DNA from: Neobacillus cucumis
GTDB taxonomy: Bacteria > Bacillota > Bacilli > Bacillales > Cytobacillaceae
Direction of reading: 5' to 3'
Assembly (NCBI RefSeq): GCF_016908975.1
Contig: NZ_JAFBEX010000002.1
Coordinates: 361,517 to 425,516, forward strand
DNA length: 64,000 bases
Made by a program: the position numbers and the translations under genes. Each line of letters opens with the position of its first letter. The first letter of the stretch is position 1. The notes under the pieces are model-generated. The model saw nothing but the letters and a program-made list of their open reading frames with translations, was not told the DNA's origin and did not search any database. Positions 11,123-20,655 of this stretch are shown one piece after another.

Positions 11123-12231
11123 TTAAAACAAGTTAACTTTCTTTAAATGAATATATGAGTGATCTTGGTTGATACGTTCTAGGTATATATTGGTTGTAGA
11201 AATATCCGAATGGCCAACCCAATCTTTAACTACTGCAAGAGGAACGTCGTTCTCAAGCAAAAGAGTGACAAATGTATGACTGAACCAATGAGGAGTTACA
11301 CTTAAGTTTTTCCTGCAAGTTGTACAGCTTTCTTTACAATTTTATACAATGAAGGGTAGGTTAACCGTTTTTTATTAACTTTGGGCTCATTTTTATTGTA
11401 TAGGAAAAAGAGCGGGCTGGTATCCTGCATATTTATTTCAACTGTTTCGCCCATACTTTTTCGATAACTAAACAGAATATCTTTGGTTGCCTCTCTTATA
11501 GGAATTGATCGAGGTTTACTCCCTTTACCAATGACATCTACAAATAAAAATCCTTTAGGATTATTTCGAAAACTTCCCCAATTTAAGCTCAGGAGCTCTC
11601 TTGCACGAAGCCCCGTGGTATAGAGTAGGTAGCCAATCAGCAAATTCCTCTTCTCCAATTGTTCTCGATTTCTTGTTGCCTTTACTATTTTAGGAAAGAA
11701 GGAAATAAGAAATTCAGCTTCTCTTTGATCCAATTCCCTGACTTGTACACGGGTTTGAGCTTTTTCGTGACGAGTTTCTTCTATTATATAGTTTCCTTTT
11801 TAGACACTGGTTTGGAGATCCAAGTGGAAAGGTGGGCTTTATAAAATTGTGTTTCATAACCAAAGTTCAATAGCCTTCTGAAAAACTCCAATTTTCGTAT
11901 TGCAGATTTAATTGCATACTTTTCGGTAATAAATTGGTTATAAGCCTTTACTTCCGGAAATCCAATATCCCGAAAGGAAAGGGAATGGTCTGTTAAAAAT
12001 GTGAGCAGCGTTTTGGCATCTGAACGAAATGCTTTAACCGTATGTACAGAAAGCCGCTTATCTTGTGGAAAGGGTTTCTAGAAAAAACAATTCAAGAAAA
12101 TCCTGTTCCGAACTATTTTCAAGAGTGAGGTTACGATTTTCATCAAGTAGATGACGAGCTTTTAGATTCTCCTGTAAATGGGTTAAGTACTGTTCACCAT
12201 TCATATTTTGAAGAAGAGTCAAGTGATTCAT
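11123..12231 (-). pseudogene. Tyrosine recombinase (phage integrase family), inactivated
   Basis: On the minus strand this reads as a full-length tyrosine recombinase with several breaks. The N-terminal SAM-like domain starts at ATG 12231 and includes VKAFRSDAKTLLTFLTDHS. The catalytic domain from about 11733 has LLYTTGLRARELLSLNWG, carrying the first catalytic arginine, then VIGKGSKPRSIPI. After a frameshift near 11305 the end reads PHWFSHTFVTLLLEND, where the arginine of HxxR has become serine, and GHSDISTTNIYL, with the nucleophile tyrosine. Stops near 12075 and 11800 plus the frameshift make it dead. A partial copy lies at 645-850. Confidence 0.85.
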
Positions 12232-12545
12232 TATTGACCTCCTAATATTAGTTATAAATAATTATATTATGTAGAGTGAAGATAATACCTAATTATCTTT
12301 ACTTATATGATAACAAAGAATGTTTGTCTACTATAATCTTCTTTCCATAATTTTATAAGATTACTATGCGCAGATTAAGCCTCAGACGAAATTAAATTTA
12401 ATTTATTAGGTTAATATAATATCTATTTCATTTGATACAGCAAAAATAAATATAGATACTATTTTTCTTATTAAGCTAAAGATGCATTATAACAGACAGA
12501 AGTGATATAATAATAAATTAGGTTTTGTTTTAAAGGAGGTAAAAC
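12232..12545. other. AT-rich intergenic region upstream of the RCC1-repeat gene
   Basis: About 310 bases with no supported gene. It separates the start of the dead recombinase from the RCC1-repeat gene. I see no clear sigma-A promoter pair. The last bases hold the strong AAAGGAGGTAAAAC ribosome site. Confidence 0.5.
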
Positions 12546-13439
12546 ATGGATTACACGTCACCGAAAGAAGCGGCGTTAAGGGTGAAACGGTGTCCGAAAG
12601 ATACCATAGCGGCGGGGCGTCGTCATACCGTTGGTCTTAAATCGGACGGCACGGTTACGGCTGTGGGTGATAATATCTATGGCCAATGTAATGTAAGTGG
12701 TTGGCGGGATATTGTGGCGGTCGCGGCTGGTAATGTTCATATGGCGACGAACACGGGTAATGCTCATACAATCGGTCTTAAATCAGACGGTACTGTGGTG
12801 GCCGTGGGTTGGAATAAGCATGACCAATGCGATGTAAACGACTGGCAAGATATTGTAGCGGTTGCGGCAGGTTGGCGTCGCACCATTGGTCTTAAATCGG
12901 ATGGTTCGGTGGTAGCTGTGGGCCAAAATAATGAAGGTGAATGCAATATAAGCGGTTGGCATGATATTGTGGCGGTCGCGGCGGGTGACTGGCATACCAT
13001 CGGTCTAAAATTGGACGGCACGGTTACAGCTGTGGGTAATAATAGGTATCAGCAATGTAATGTAAGCGACTGGCACGACATAGTGGCGGTTGCGGCGGGT
13101 TATCTTCATACTGTTGGTCTTAAATCGGATGGCACAGCAGTTGCTGTGGGTCAAAATAAGGTAGGCCAATGCGATGTAAGCGGCTGGCGCGGTATTGTGG
13201 CGATAGCGGTGGGTAGTAGTCATACCATCGGTCTTAAATCGGACGGTACTGTGGCGGCTGTGGGCTGGAATGAGTATGGACAATGCAATGTAAGCGACTG
13301 GTGCGATATAGTAGCAGTTGCAGCGGGTTGCGCTCATACCATCGGACTTAAATCGGACGGAACGGTGGTTACTGTGGGTAATAATGATTATGGCCAATGC
13401 GACGTTAGCGGCTGGCGCAGCATCCAACTGCCAAATTAG
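12546..13439 (+). CDS. RCC1-type beta-propeller repeat protein
   Basis: A 297-residue protein made almost entirely of seven repeats of about 39 residues with the consensus AVAAGxxHTIGLKSDGTVVAVGxNxYGQCNVSxWxDIV. The second repeat carries an eight-residue insertion (HMATNTGN region). Seven repeats would close a seven-bladed propeller of the RCC1/BLIP-II kind, a fold used for protein binding; no enzyme motif is visible. It lacks a signal peptide, LPXTG motif or membrane segment, so it looks cytoplasmic. A strong AAAGGAGGT site precedes ATG and a terminator follows at 13601. The gene is distinctly GC-richer than its surroundings and sits beside mobile debris, which suggests acquisition. The partner is unknown. 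Confidence 0.85.
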   Translation: MDYTSPKEAALRVKRCPKDTIAAGRRHTVGLKSDGTVTAVGDNIYGQCNVSGWRDIVAVAAGNVHMATNTGNAHTIGLKSDGTVVAVGWNKHDQCDVNDWQDIVAVAAGWRRTIGLKSDGSVVAVGQNNEGECNISGWHDIVAVAAGDWHTIGLKLDGTVTAVGNNRYQQCNVSDWHDIVAVAAGYLHTVGLKSDGTAVAVGQNKVGQCDVSGWRGIVAIAVGSSHTIGLKSDGTVAAVGWNEYGQCNVSDWCDIVAVAAGCAHTIGLKSDGTVVTVGNNDYGQCDVSGWRSIQLPN

Positions 13440-13861
13440 TTTTCGGGTAAAAAGGATACAGTTCCTGCAATTAGTAAATCAAAAAAGGCAGTAACGGGGC
13501 AGATCTGTATAAGTACCCCTTCATAAATAGTAGTACAACTTTGAAGCAGTAGTTTGTCATTGTGGTAAAAATTGAGTTAATTGTTGGGCATAAACTAATA
13601 AAAGGCGTGTTAACTGACAGTTAACACGCCTTTTATATTATTTATCATCCAACAGAATTATTTTTCCTATATTTACTACCTTTTTTCTAGTTTAGGTTTA
13701 ATGGTATTCCATTTCTTAATTTTCTCCAACCATTTAATACGTTTTGATCAATATCTTGTAAATCCATATCGAAAACATTTATTTCCTATTCAACTACTAA
13801 AATATGTATAATAATATTTATGATTGAATATTTATGCGTGCTGTTGAGAGGAGAAGGATTT
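13440..13861. other. Intergenic region with terminator
   Basis: About 420 bases without a supported gene. Apart from the terminator at 13601-13634 it is featureless AT-rich DNA. An in-frame ATG at 13820 extends the next gene by 14 codons but lacks a ribosome site. Confidence 0.5.
13601..13634 (+). terminator. Strong intrinsic terminator after the RCC1-repeat gene
   Basis: AAAGGCGTGTTAACTG and CAGTTAACACGCCTTTT form a near-perfect stem of about 15 bp with a minimal loop and a T-rich tail. The A-run on the other side would let it act in both directions. Confidence 0.85.
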
Positions 13862-14470
13862 ATGATTTTGATTTGTGAGTCGGAAAAACTAGATGACTAT
13901 TTACTTGAATTAGACGAAGTTAATTATTCTAATTCAAGTATAAAAAAGAAAGCAGATGAACTTTTTAATCCATCTCAAACGGAAATTGAAAAAGCAAGAA
14001 TAGCTTTTGAATTTGTTCGTGATGGAATTTCTCATTCTTGGGATATTCAATCGAAGCGAGTTACTTGTAATGCTTCGGAAGTATTAGAATTTAAAGAGGG
14101 AATTTGCTATGCAAAATCACACCTATTAGCGTCTTTATTGCGTTCACAGGGAATACCAACTGGTTTTTGTTATCAAAGATTGATGTTATTTGATACTCCA
14201 GAAAAAGGATATTGTATTCACGCTTTAAATGCAATCTTCATTAAATCACTTAATAAATGGATAAGGGTTGATGCTCGTGGCAATAAAGAGGGAATTGATG
14301 CCCAATTTTCAATTGAGGAAGAAAAATTAGCTTTTCCCATTAATGAAAAACTGGATGAAACGGAATATCCAGTTATCTATGCTAATCCTCATCCCAAAAT
14401 TGTGTCTGTTTTAAAAGAAAATACAAATGTATTAGAAATGTATAAACATCACTTGCCAGAGAGTTTGTAG
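13862..14470 (+). CDS. Transglutaminase-like (papain-fold) domain protein
   Basis: A 202-residue cytoplasmic protein with a transglutaminase-core domain. The cysteine lies in EGICYAKSHLLASLLRSQGI, followed by IHALNAIFI with the histidine and KWIRVDARGNKEGIDAQF with the aspartate, giving the Cys-His-Asp triad in the usual order and spacing. ATG at 13862 is chosen because GAGAGGAGAAGGATTT precedes it. Bacterial proteins of this type are mostly proteases or amidases rather than cross-linkers, and the substrate cannot be inferred. It is a single-gene unit with no obvious functional link to its neighbours. Confidence 0.85.
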   Translation: MILICESEKLDDYLLELDEVNYSNSSIKKKADELFNPSQTEIEKARIAFEFVRDGISHSWDIQSKRVTCNASEVLEFKEGICYAKSHLLASLLRSQGIPTGFCYQRLMLFDTPEKGYCIHALNAIFIKSLNKWIRVDARGNKEGIDAQFSIEEEKLAFPINEKLDETEYPVIYANPHPKIVSVLKENTNVLEMYKHHLPESL

Positions 14471-14929
14471 TTGTTACACTACCGGGGGAAATAGTGAAAA
14501 GGCACATACCGTATCCATACGAAACATGAGAATGGGCGATTAAATACTGGGGGAAAGATAATCTTCATAAAAACTTCCTTCTACCGAAATATTACTATAT
14601 TTCTTCATCTCTTTAACAATTTATTGGACCATTTCCCTAAAACATAACGGAATAATATGGTAAATATGTATCAAAATTCAAAAAGGGCGAAACCCTTCCT
14701 CCCTTAAAGCGTATCTCTACATGGAAAGAGAAAACAGGGATTTTACATAGCAACAAGTAACTCTTTTCTATGAAGATTCCGAGTAAGAAAAAATTTTTTG
14801 AGGAGGTTTTTTACAACTATGATTTCTCATTTTAAAGGCTGATAAAAGAAACATTCTGGCGCTGGAAATTAGCTTTGTCCCTTTTAATTGTGAAGAACTA
14901 TACAATATCGAAATGGAAGGATGTAATAA
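14471..14929. other. Intergenic region upstream of the SulP gene
   Basis: About 460 bases without a supported gene. A good GAGGAGGTTTTTTACAACT site precedes ATG at 14820, but that frame stops after seven codons; the DNA after it (LIKETFWRWKLALSLL) looks protein-like and may be a decayed N-terminal extension or a scrap of another gene. No terminator was found for the transglutaminase-like gene. Confidence 0.45.
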
Positions 14930-16684
14930 ATGATTTCATCTAAAAGATTTTCTGGATACAGCTTAAGTTCTCTTCAAAAAGATTTGATTGCCGGGTTAGT
15001 TGTTGGGATTGTTGCGATTCCTTTAGCAATGGCTTTCGCGATTGCGTCAGGGGTAAGGCCAGAGTATGGACTCTATACATCGGCCATTGCTGGAATTCTT
15101 GTTTCTCTTTTTGGAGGTTCTAGATTTCAAATCGCTGGCCCGACTGGAGCCTTTGTTCCGGTCTTATTAGGTGTCGTGATCCAATTTGGATATGAAAAGC
15201 TGTTAATTGCAGGATTTTTGGCAGGGATTTTAATTCTTCTTATGGGGGTTTTTAAATTAGGAAGGTATATAAAATTCATCCCTCGTCCTGTAGTAATCGG
15301 CTTTACAGCTGGGATTGCGGTGATTATCTTTTCTGGTCAGATTGCCAATTTCCTGGGGCTTGAAAACTTAAAAAAAGAAGAAGCTTTTCATTTGAATATG
15401 AAAGAAATTTTAATCAATTTAAATACAATCAATCTATACAGTATTTTAACAGCGAGTATATGTTTAGCTATTGTTATATTAGCACCAAAATATTTGCCAA
15501 AAATTCCAGGTGCTTTGTTAGGTTTAATGGTTTCAACTGTTGTTGCTGCAATGTTCTTTCCAAATCAGGTAGCAACTATCGGTTCAACTTATGGAGCCAT
15601 TCCCAATGAATTGCCAAAATTTGAGTTCCCTGAATTAACGATTAATGTAGTGATTGAACTACTTCCTGCTGTCTTCGTCATTGCTATGCTTGGGGGGATT
15701 GAATCTTTATTGTCTGCATTAGTAGCAGACAACCTTTCCGGCAGTAAGCATGACAGTAACAAAGAGTTGATTGGACAGGGACTTGCCAATATCATTACTC
15801 CATTATTCGGAGGAATTCCTGCCACTGGAGCGATTGCACGAACGGCAACGAATATTAAAAACGGTGCCTTCTCCCCATTATCAGGTGTCATTCATGGTGT
15901 AGTCGTAGTATTGGTGATCGTAATTTTAGCACCATATGCATCTGCTATTCCATTGGCCAGTATGGCTCCCATTCTTATGTATGTCGCTTGGAATATGAGT
16001 GAGCGTAAGGAATTTGCCCATATCTTACAATTAAAAACGATGGATTCCCTTGTTTTAGTCTCTACTTTTCTACTAACCGTTTTGATAGATTTAACTACAG
16101 GCGTTGGAGCAGGCCTGGTTTTAGCTCTCCTCGTTTTTGTCGTCCGAATAAGCAGTACGTTAAAAGTATCAAAGGTTTTACCGGATCCAAACGATAAACT
16201 TGTAAAACCCGAGATGGTAAAGCAGGGTTCAAACTGCCCGCAAATTAATATTTACACAGTGGAAGGTCCATTATTCTTTGGCACCACCGAGCAGTTTGAG
16301 GAGGAAATGGAACAAATTCTGCGTTTAAAACCAAGAGTGCTTCTGTTAAGGATGAGTAAAGTTTCCATCGTGGATTCGTCAGGGGAGGCGCTCCTCATGA
16401 ATCTTGTAAAAAAATTCAAGGATAATAATCAACAAGTTATATTTTCTGGTATTCAGCCAGAGTTGGAAGATTTATTTAAGAAAACTAGTTTTTATCAATT
16501 AGCCGGTGAGGAGAATTTCTTTGCACATACAGGAGCTGCTATCAATCATGCTCTCTCAAATTTGGACGAAAAGAGATGTAAAGGATGTAAACATTTTTCT
16601 TTTGCAGAATGTTCAACCCTCTCAAAAGAAGAAACAAATCCTAAAGCGAAAAGAAAAACAAAACGTGATCTAGGGTTAATTTAA
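14930..16684 (+). CDS. SulP-family inorganic anion transporter with STAS domain
   Basis: An integral membrane transporter of 584 residues, the typical SulP size. The N-terminal signature GLVVGIVAIPLAMAFAIASG and the FGGSRFQIAGPTGAFVPVL block mark the family (SLC26-like; sulfate or bicarbonate are the common substrates). About ten to twelve hydrophobic segments run to residue 410. A cytoplasmic STAS domain follows (about 430-540; PLFFGTTEQFEEEM, SIVDSSGEALL). The tail has a cysteine-rich patch KRCKGCKHFSFAEC followed by a basic end, which is uncommon. An ATGGAAGGATGTAATAA context gives the ribosome site. The sulfur locus lies only 2 kb downstream, so sulfate uptake is plausible but not shown. 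Confidence 0.93.
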   Translation: MISSKRFSGYSLSSLQKDLIAGLVVGIVAIPLAMAFAIASGVRPEYGLYTSAIAGILVSLFGGSRFQIAGPTGAFVPVLLGVVIQFGYEKLLIAGFLAGILILLMGVFKLGRYIKFIPRPVVIGFTAGIAVIIFSGQIANFLGLENLKKEEAFHLNMKEILINLNTINLYSILTASICLAIVILAPKYLPKIPGALLGLMVSTVVAAMFFPNQVATIGSTYGAIPNELPKFEFPELTINVVIELLPAVFVIAMLGGIESLLSALVADNLSGSKHDSNKELIGQGLANIITPLFGGIPATGAIARTATNIKNGAFSPLSGVIHGVVVVLVIVILAPYASAIPLASMAPILMYVAWNMSERKEFAHILQLKTMDSLVLVSTFLLTVLIDLTTGVGAGLVLALLVFVVRISSTLKVSKVLPDPNDKLVKPEMVKQGSNCPQINIYTVEGPLFFGTTEQFEEEMEQILRLKPRVLLLRMSKVSIVDSSGEALLMNLVKKFKDNNQQVIFSGIQPELEDLFKKTSFYQLAGEENFFAHTGAAINHALSNLDEKRCKGCKHFSFAECSTLSKEETNPKAKRKTKRDLGLI

Positions 16685-17114
16685 TTGAATTCCCCATTTT
16701 AGGGAGTTAATGTTAATAAAAACATACGAACTAATTAATAGTGGAAACAGGAGAACGGTTTTAATATAAAATCAAAGTCTTCAAACAAATAAGCGATAAA
16801 ATCTCCCCAAATTTAAAAAAACGTCTTCAAAATTTCGAGTTTGAAGGCGTTTTTTGATGTTAAATCAAAAAACTGCCCTCAAATTCGAAAAAGTGAAATT
16901 CTCTTTACCTCGCAAATCTCGATATTGTAGAGGTGTTTAAGGTATGTCAGAAACTATTCACATTCTTATGTTTTGCTTGCTCTTTTTTTACTGATGCTGC
17001 GTAAAATGGAAATAGGAAGACATTATGAGTTACAGAAGTTATATCTTCAGTAGTAGGCTTTGTGTTTTATATAACGGCTGCCATTAGTATTTGGTATTGG
17101 AGGGGGATTACGGA
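16685..17114. other. Intergenic region with terminator and a membrane-gene scrap
   Basis: Contains the terminator at 16815-16856. From 17024 to 17118 one frame reads SSVVGFVFYITAAISIWYWR and ends with TGA overlapping the ATG of the next gene in an ATGA arrangement, as coupled genes do. No start lies upstream because of an in-frame TGA, so this looks like the last 30 codons of a lost membrane-protein gene, such as a phosphatidyltransferase-like protein. Confidence 0.45.
16815..16856 (+). terminator. Intrinsic terminator after the SulP gene
   Basis: AAAAAACGTCTTCAAA pairs with TTTGAAGGCGTTTTTT around a short loop, with a clear T-run. The stem is nearly the same as the one at 49995-50030. Confidence 0.8.
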
Positions 17115-18257
17115 ATGATAATGGTATTTTTAGTCATTTATATAGCAATAAATTTTTATATTGGATGGAATCTTCATGTATATCTGTCATTTGCAATCCC
17201 TGAAATTCCCTCTTTGATGTGTTGGATATTTTTCTGCCTTATTTCGCTCTCGTATTTTATCGGCCGACTGTCTGTTTTACGGGGACCAGTTGGTAGGTTA
17301 TTTAAAGTAATAGGTTCATACTATTTTGCAGTTTTCGAGTTTGCTATTATATTGCTTCCGATTGCGGATGTTGTATGTTGGATTCTTTTGCAAGCGGGGC
17401 AGCAGGCGAATCATGTTATCTCTATAACGGGTAGTGCAATCGTCCTTTTACTTGTCATATTTTTGTTGCGCGGGTCTTGGAATGCTTGGTCACCTGTTAC
17501 CCGTACATATAAAATTGATATTGCGAAATCTGCTCCTCCTTTTTCTCAAATAAGGATCGCCATAGCTTCTGATTTGCATTTAGGGAATCTTGTTGGAAAT
17601 CGGCACTTGAGAAAATTGGTAAAGCGTATCAATGATATGAAGCCTGACCTTATATTATTACCAGGTGACATCATTGATGATGACATTGAGCCGTTTCTGA
17701 GAAATCAAATGTCTCAGGTAATGCGGGAACTCTCTGCACCGCACGGGATATATGCCGTACTTGGCAACCATGAATACTATGGTGGGAACATCGAGGAGTA
17801 CGTTAAGCAAATGAGCGCAATTGGCATTCGGGTGTTGCGTGATGAAGCTGTCTCTATTGCGAATGTAATGTACGTTGTTGGGCGAAAAGATAAAACAGCA
17901 GAACATTCTGACCCTAATGGTCGATTAAAAGTTGTATCACTGCTGAAAGATTTGGATCTTAGTCACACAGTGGTTATGATGGATCATCAGCCCACTCAAT
18001 TTGACTTAGCACAAGCTGCAGGTGTTGACGTATTGCTTTCAGGTCATACACATCGAGGGCAGTTTGCTCCGAATCATTGGATTACGAAACGAATGTTTGA
18101 ATTGGATTGGGGATACATGAGAAAAGGCTCTTTACATGTAATCGTCTCATCAGGCTATGGAACTTGGGGTCCACCGATTCGAATTGCAAGCCGTTCTGAG
18201 ATTATCGAGCTAACTATACACTTTCAGTCGCCTGATGTTTCGAATACTCTAAAATAA
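17115..18257 (+). CDS. Membrane-anchored metallophosphoesterase
   Basis: A 380-residue protein with four predicted transmembrane segments in the first 145 residues, then a calcineurin-like phosphoesterase domain. Metal-ligand motifs appear in order: ASDLHLGN, LLPGDIIDDD, LGNHEYYGG, MDHQP and LSGHTHRGQFAP, which is the complete GDxxD/GNHE/GHTH set. Similar proteins (YkuE/YaeI type) are thought to act on phospholipids or pyrophosphate bonds at the membrane. ATG at 17115 follows TTGGAGGGGGATTACGGA and is preferred over the upstream ATG at 17091. It overlaps the stop of a scrap of a lost upstream gene. The substrate is unknown. Confidence 0.88.
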   Translation: MIMVFLVIYIAINFYIGWNLHVYLSFAIPEIPSLMCWIFFCLISLSYFIGRLSVLRGPVGRLFKVIGSYYFAVFEFAIILLPIADVVCWILLQAGQQANHVISITGSAIVLLLVIFLLRGSWNAWSPVTRTYKIDIAKSAPPFSQIRIAIASDLHLGNLVGNRHLRKLVKRINDMKPDLILLPGDIIDDDIEPFLRNQMSQVMRELSAPHGIYAVLGNHEYYGGNIEEYVKQMSAIGIRVLRDEAVSIANVMYVVGRKDKTAEHSDPNGRLKVVSLLKDLDLSHTVVMMDHQPTQFDLAQAAGVDVLLSGHTHRGQFAPNHWITKRMFELDWGYMRKGSLHVIVSSGYGTWGPPIRIASRSEIIELTIHFQSPDVSNTLK

Positions 18258-18355
18258 CCTTTTTCCTTTATTACTTGAGAACCTTATTAAATAGAAAGAC
18301 ATGACTAGGTAAAATATAATAGACCCTCTTTTTAATAATGATCATTTTAAGATAT

Positions 18356-18538
18356 GGCTGTGTTAAAAGCAATGTTGATTTTATAACAATGTTAATTGGA
18401 GCGGAAGGCGCTCGACTCCTGCGGGAGTACGGGGAGGGGGAGACCCCGCAGACGCTTTCAGCGTCGAGGAGGCTCCCCGGCACGCCCGAGGAAAGCGAGC
18501 GCCTGTAGCAGAAATCAACATTCAAGTTTAACACCGCC
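18356..18538. repeat. GC-rich Bacillaceae-type palindromic repeat element, about 183 bp
   Basis: The element has imperfect terminal inverted repeats (GGCTGTGTTAAA at the left, TTTAACACCGCC at the right, continuing through ATGTTGATTT and AAATCAACATT). Its GC-rich core contains ACTCCTGCGGGAGTACGG, AGACCCCGCAGACG and CCCGAGGAAAGCGAGCGCC, and it can fold along most of its length. Elements of this look are common between genes in Bacillus relatives, from memory, and behave like MITEs or REP-type repeats. It encodes nothing. GC content is far above that of the neighbourhood. Confidence 0.75.
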
Positions 18539-18640
18539 TAAGAAATAATAGCACACAAAATTAATACCTCTTGAATATGGTATCTACAACGACAAAACTC
18601 TGAGTTCAATTGAAAGTAAAACATTAATGGAGGGATGTTT

Positions 18641-18817
18641 ATGATACTTTCTAGATCACAAAAGCAATTAATTCTTTCCATTTTGAAGAGTGAACAAAAT
18701 AAATTATTTTCAAAATACCACGGAAAGTTATTAAACCGTACAGTTGAAGATATGGAGCAAATATTAAGAAATGAAATGGTAAATGATCCTGAGGATAAGG
18801 GGCTTGATTATAAATAA
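18641..18817 (+). CDS. Small hypothetical protein
   Basis: A 58-residue charged, helical protein (SRSQKQLILSILKSEQNK at the N-terminus, acidic C-terminus). ATG at 18641 is chosen over 18635 because AATGGAGGG lies six bases before it. It has no membrane segment or known motif. It lies 38 bases before the lyase gene on the same strand, so co-transcription is likely. Function unknown. Confidence 0.6.
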   Translation: MILSRSQKQLILSILKSEQNKLFSKYHGKLLNRTVEDMEQILRNEMVNDPEDKGLDYK

Positions 18818-18855
18818 CTGAATAACCATGACAGGGATTTTTAGGGGGGATGGTT

Positions 18856-20394
18856 ATGAATATTCGGAAAAGCATTTTGAATAAAGAAGGGCAGAAATTT
18901 CCAGGGCATACGTATTCAGAGGTAGTATTGGCACCTGCTTATGAGCACGCCAAGCAAACTTTACTTGAGCCGATGATAGCGGTACATAAAGCCCACTTGA
19001 TTATGCTGGTGGAACAAGAGTTATTGCAGGTGAGTGGAGCTTCCCAAATCCTAGCAGGTATTTCCGCAGTAGATAAGGAGGCACTCCTTCAATCCACCTA
19101 TGATGGAACGTATGAGGATCTCTTTTTCCTTGTAGAAAATCAAATCATGAATGTTGCCGGCGAAATTGCTGGAAATTTGCACCTTGCCCGAAGCAGAAAC
19201 GATATGGGTGTTGCCATGTACAGAATGGTTCTAAGAGACAAGCTTGTACTTGCCATTGAGTCGCTGCTTTCCTTTCAAGAAACACTTTTGACGGTGATTG
19301 ACACCTATAAAGGGACCATTGTACTGGGGCATACTCATACGCAACAAGCCCAGCCGATGACATTCTCCCATTATCTTCTGGGAATGTTCGATTGTCTTGA
19401 CCGGGACTTACAAAGATTGAAGGCAGCCTATGATACATGCAATGCCAGTCCTCTCGGTGCGGCGGCACTTACAACGACCGGCTTTCCAATTGACCGAAAT
19501 ACAGTCGCAAAGCTATTAGGATTTCCGAAAATCATCAAGAGTGCTTATGATTCGATAAGCGGTGCTGATTATTTAGGCGAAATTGCCACAGCCATTCAAT
19601 TAACCTTTATCAACCTCGGACGATTTTCACAAGATTTTCTCCTATGGTCCAGCCAGGAATTTTCAGCAATTCGTGTGGCAGACCCCTATGTTCAAACGAG
19701 CTCCATTATGCCGCAAAAAAGAAACCCTGTTTCACTAGAGCATATTCGTGCATTAAGCTCAAGCGGTATTGGAAATGCCCAAACTGTCCTTCAAATGTTA
19801 CACAACACACCATATGGTGATATAAACGATACTGAGGATGACCTTCAGCCCTATCTATGGAAGGGTCTGCACCTCCTTGATCAAGTTTTTCGGTTAACGA
19901 ATGTGGTGGTTGGAACGATTGAAGTAAACGAAGCACTGTTAAAAAGAAGGGCCCAAGAAAGTTTTGCGACGATCACGGAATTAGCTGACACTCTGTTTAG
20001 GGAAGCCGACATCCCGTTTCGAACCTCTCATTCCATTGCTAGTCAGGTGGTAGAAATAGCTTTGGATAGAGGACTGAATGCTACTCATGTCACATCTGTG
20101 CTTGTAGATGAAGCGGCAAATGCGGTTATTGGATTTCCGTTGAATTTACCGGAGGAGATTATTCGCACAGCTATGGACCCCGAACACTTTGTTAAAATTC
20201 GGACACTGCCTGGCGGACCAGCACCAGAGGAAATGAAGCGGGCGATTGTGGAAAGAGAAGCTAGTTTACATCAGAATATTTCTTCACACCAAGCTGAGGT
20301 TAATCGAATTCAAGCTTGTATGGAAAAACTTGATCAACTGACAAGCCATTGGGGCAAAAAGGATGAAGATAATAACAATACTGGGAATCCATAG
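18856..20394 (+). CDS. Argininosuccinate lyase-family enzyme (fumarase/aspartase superfamily)
   Basis: A 512-residue homotetrameric-type lyase that should eliminate fumarate or a similar acid from a C-N or related bond. The superfamily signature TSSIMPQKRNPVSLEHIR is complete. The N-terminal HLARSRNDMGVAMYRMVLRD matches the SRND substrate loop of ArgH, GHTHTQQAQPMTFSHY matches the TH(L/T)Q block, and the second half has the C-terminal ARS-lyase region. ATG at 18856 has AGGGGGGATGGTT before it. It is longer than ArgH (about 460), has no argG beside it, and lies next to organosulfur genes, so its natural substrate is probably not argininosuccinate. A truncated, decayed copy of its 3' end is at 29795-29981. 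Confidence 0.85.
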   Translation: MNIRKSILNKEGQKFPGHTYSEVVLAPAYEHAKQTLLEPMIAVHKAHLIMLVEQELLQVSGASQILAGISAVDKEALLQSTYDGTYEDLFFLVENQIMNVAGEIAGNLHLARSRNDMGVAMYRMVLRDKLVLAIESLLSFQETLLTVIDTYKGTIVLGHTHTQQAQPMTFSHYLLGMFDCLDRDLQRLKAAYDTCNASPLGAAALTTTGFPIDRNTVAKLLGFPKIIKSAYDSISGADYLGEIATAIQLTFINLGRFSQDFLLWSSQEFSAIRVADPYVQTSSIMPQKRNPVSLEHIRALSSSGIGNAQTVLQMLHNTPYGDINDTEDDLQPYLWKGLHLLDQVFRLTNVVVGTIEVNEALLKRRAQESFATITELADTLFREADIPFRTSHSIASQVVEIALDRGLNATHVTSVLVDEAANAVIGFPLNLPEEIIRTAMDPEHFVKIRTLPGGPAPEEMKRAIVEREASLHQNISSHQAEVNRIQACMEKLDQLTSHWGKKDEDNNNTGNP

Positions 20395-20512
20395 CTTTCT
20401 AGAACACGTAACTTATTAAACAGTTTTAGAAAGTAATGAGGCTGTTCAATGGGGAAGCTATATTGTGTAGGAGGCGGACAATTTTTGTTCGTCTTCTTTT
20501 AAAAAAATAAAT

Positions 20513-20558
20513 TTAGCCTAATTTCTCACTATTTTCAGGAGGAATTAGGCCTTTTATT
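20513..20558 (+). terminator. Intrinsic terminator downstream of the lyase
   Basis: GCCTAATT pairs with AATTAGGC around a long loop and is followed by CTTTTATTTT. A second hairpin, GAGGCGGACAA with TTGTTCGTCTTC and a TTTT tail, lies just before it at about 20469-20500. Confidence 0.7.
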
Positions 20559-20655
20559 TTCGGATATCTTAGCGTTGAAATGACGTTTCCTTACGCAAAC
20601 TTACTTTTAGGATTATTTGCTTCTGTTAGCCTGCCATAATGGCAGGAAGATGAAT

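Noticed and set aside
12576..13427. Several long open frames opposite the RCC1-repeat gene
   Set aside because: They are reverse-strand images of the repeats with biased composition and no ribosome sites.
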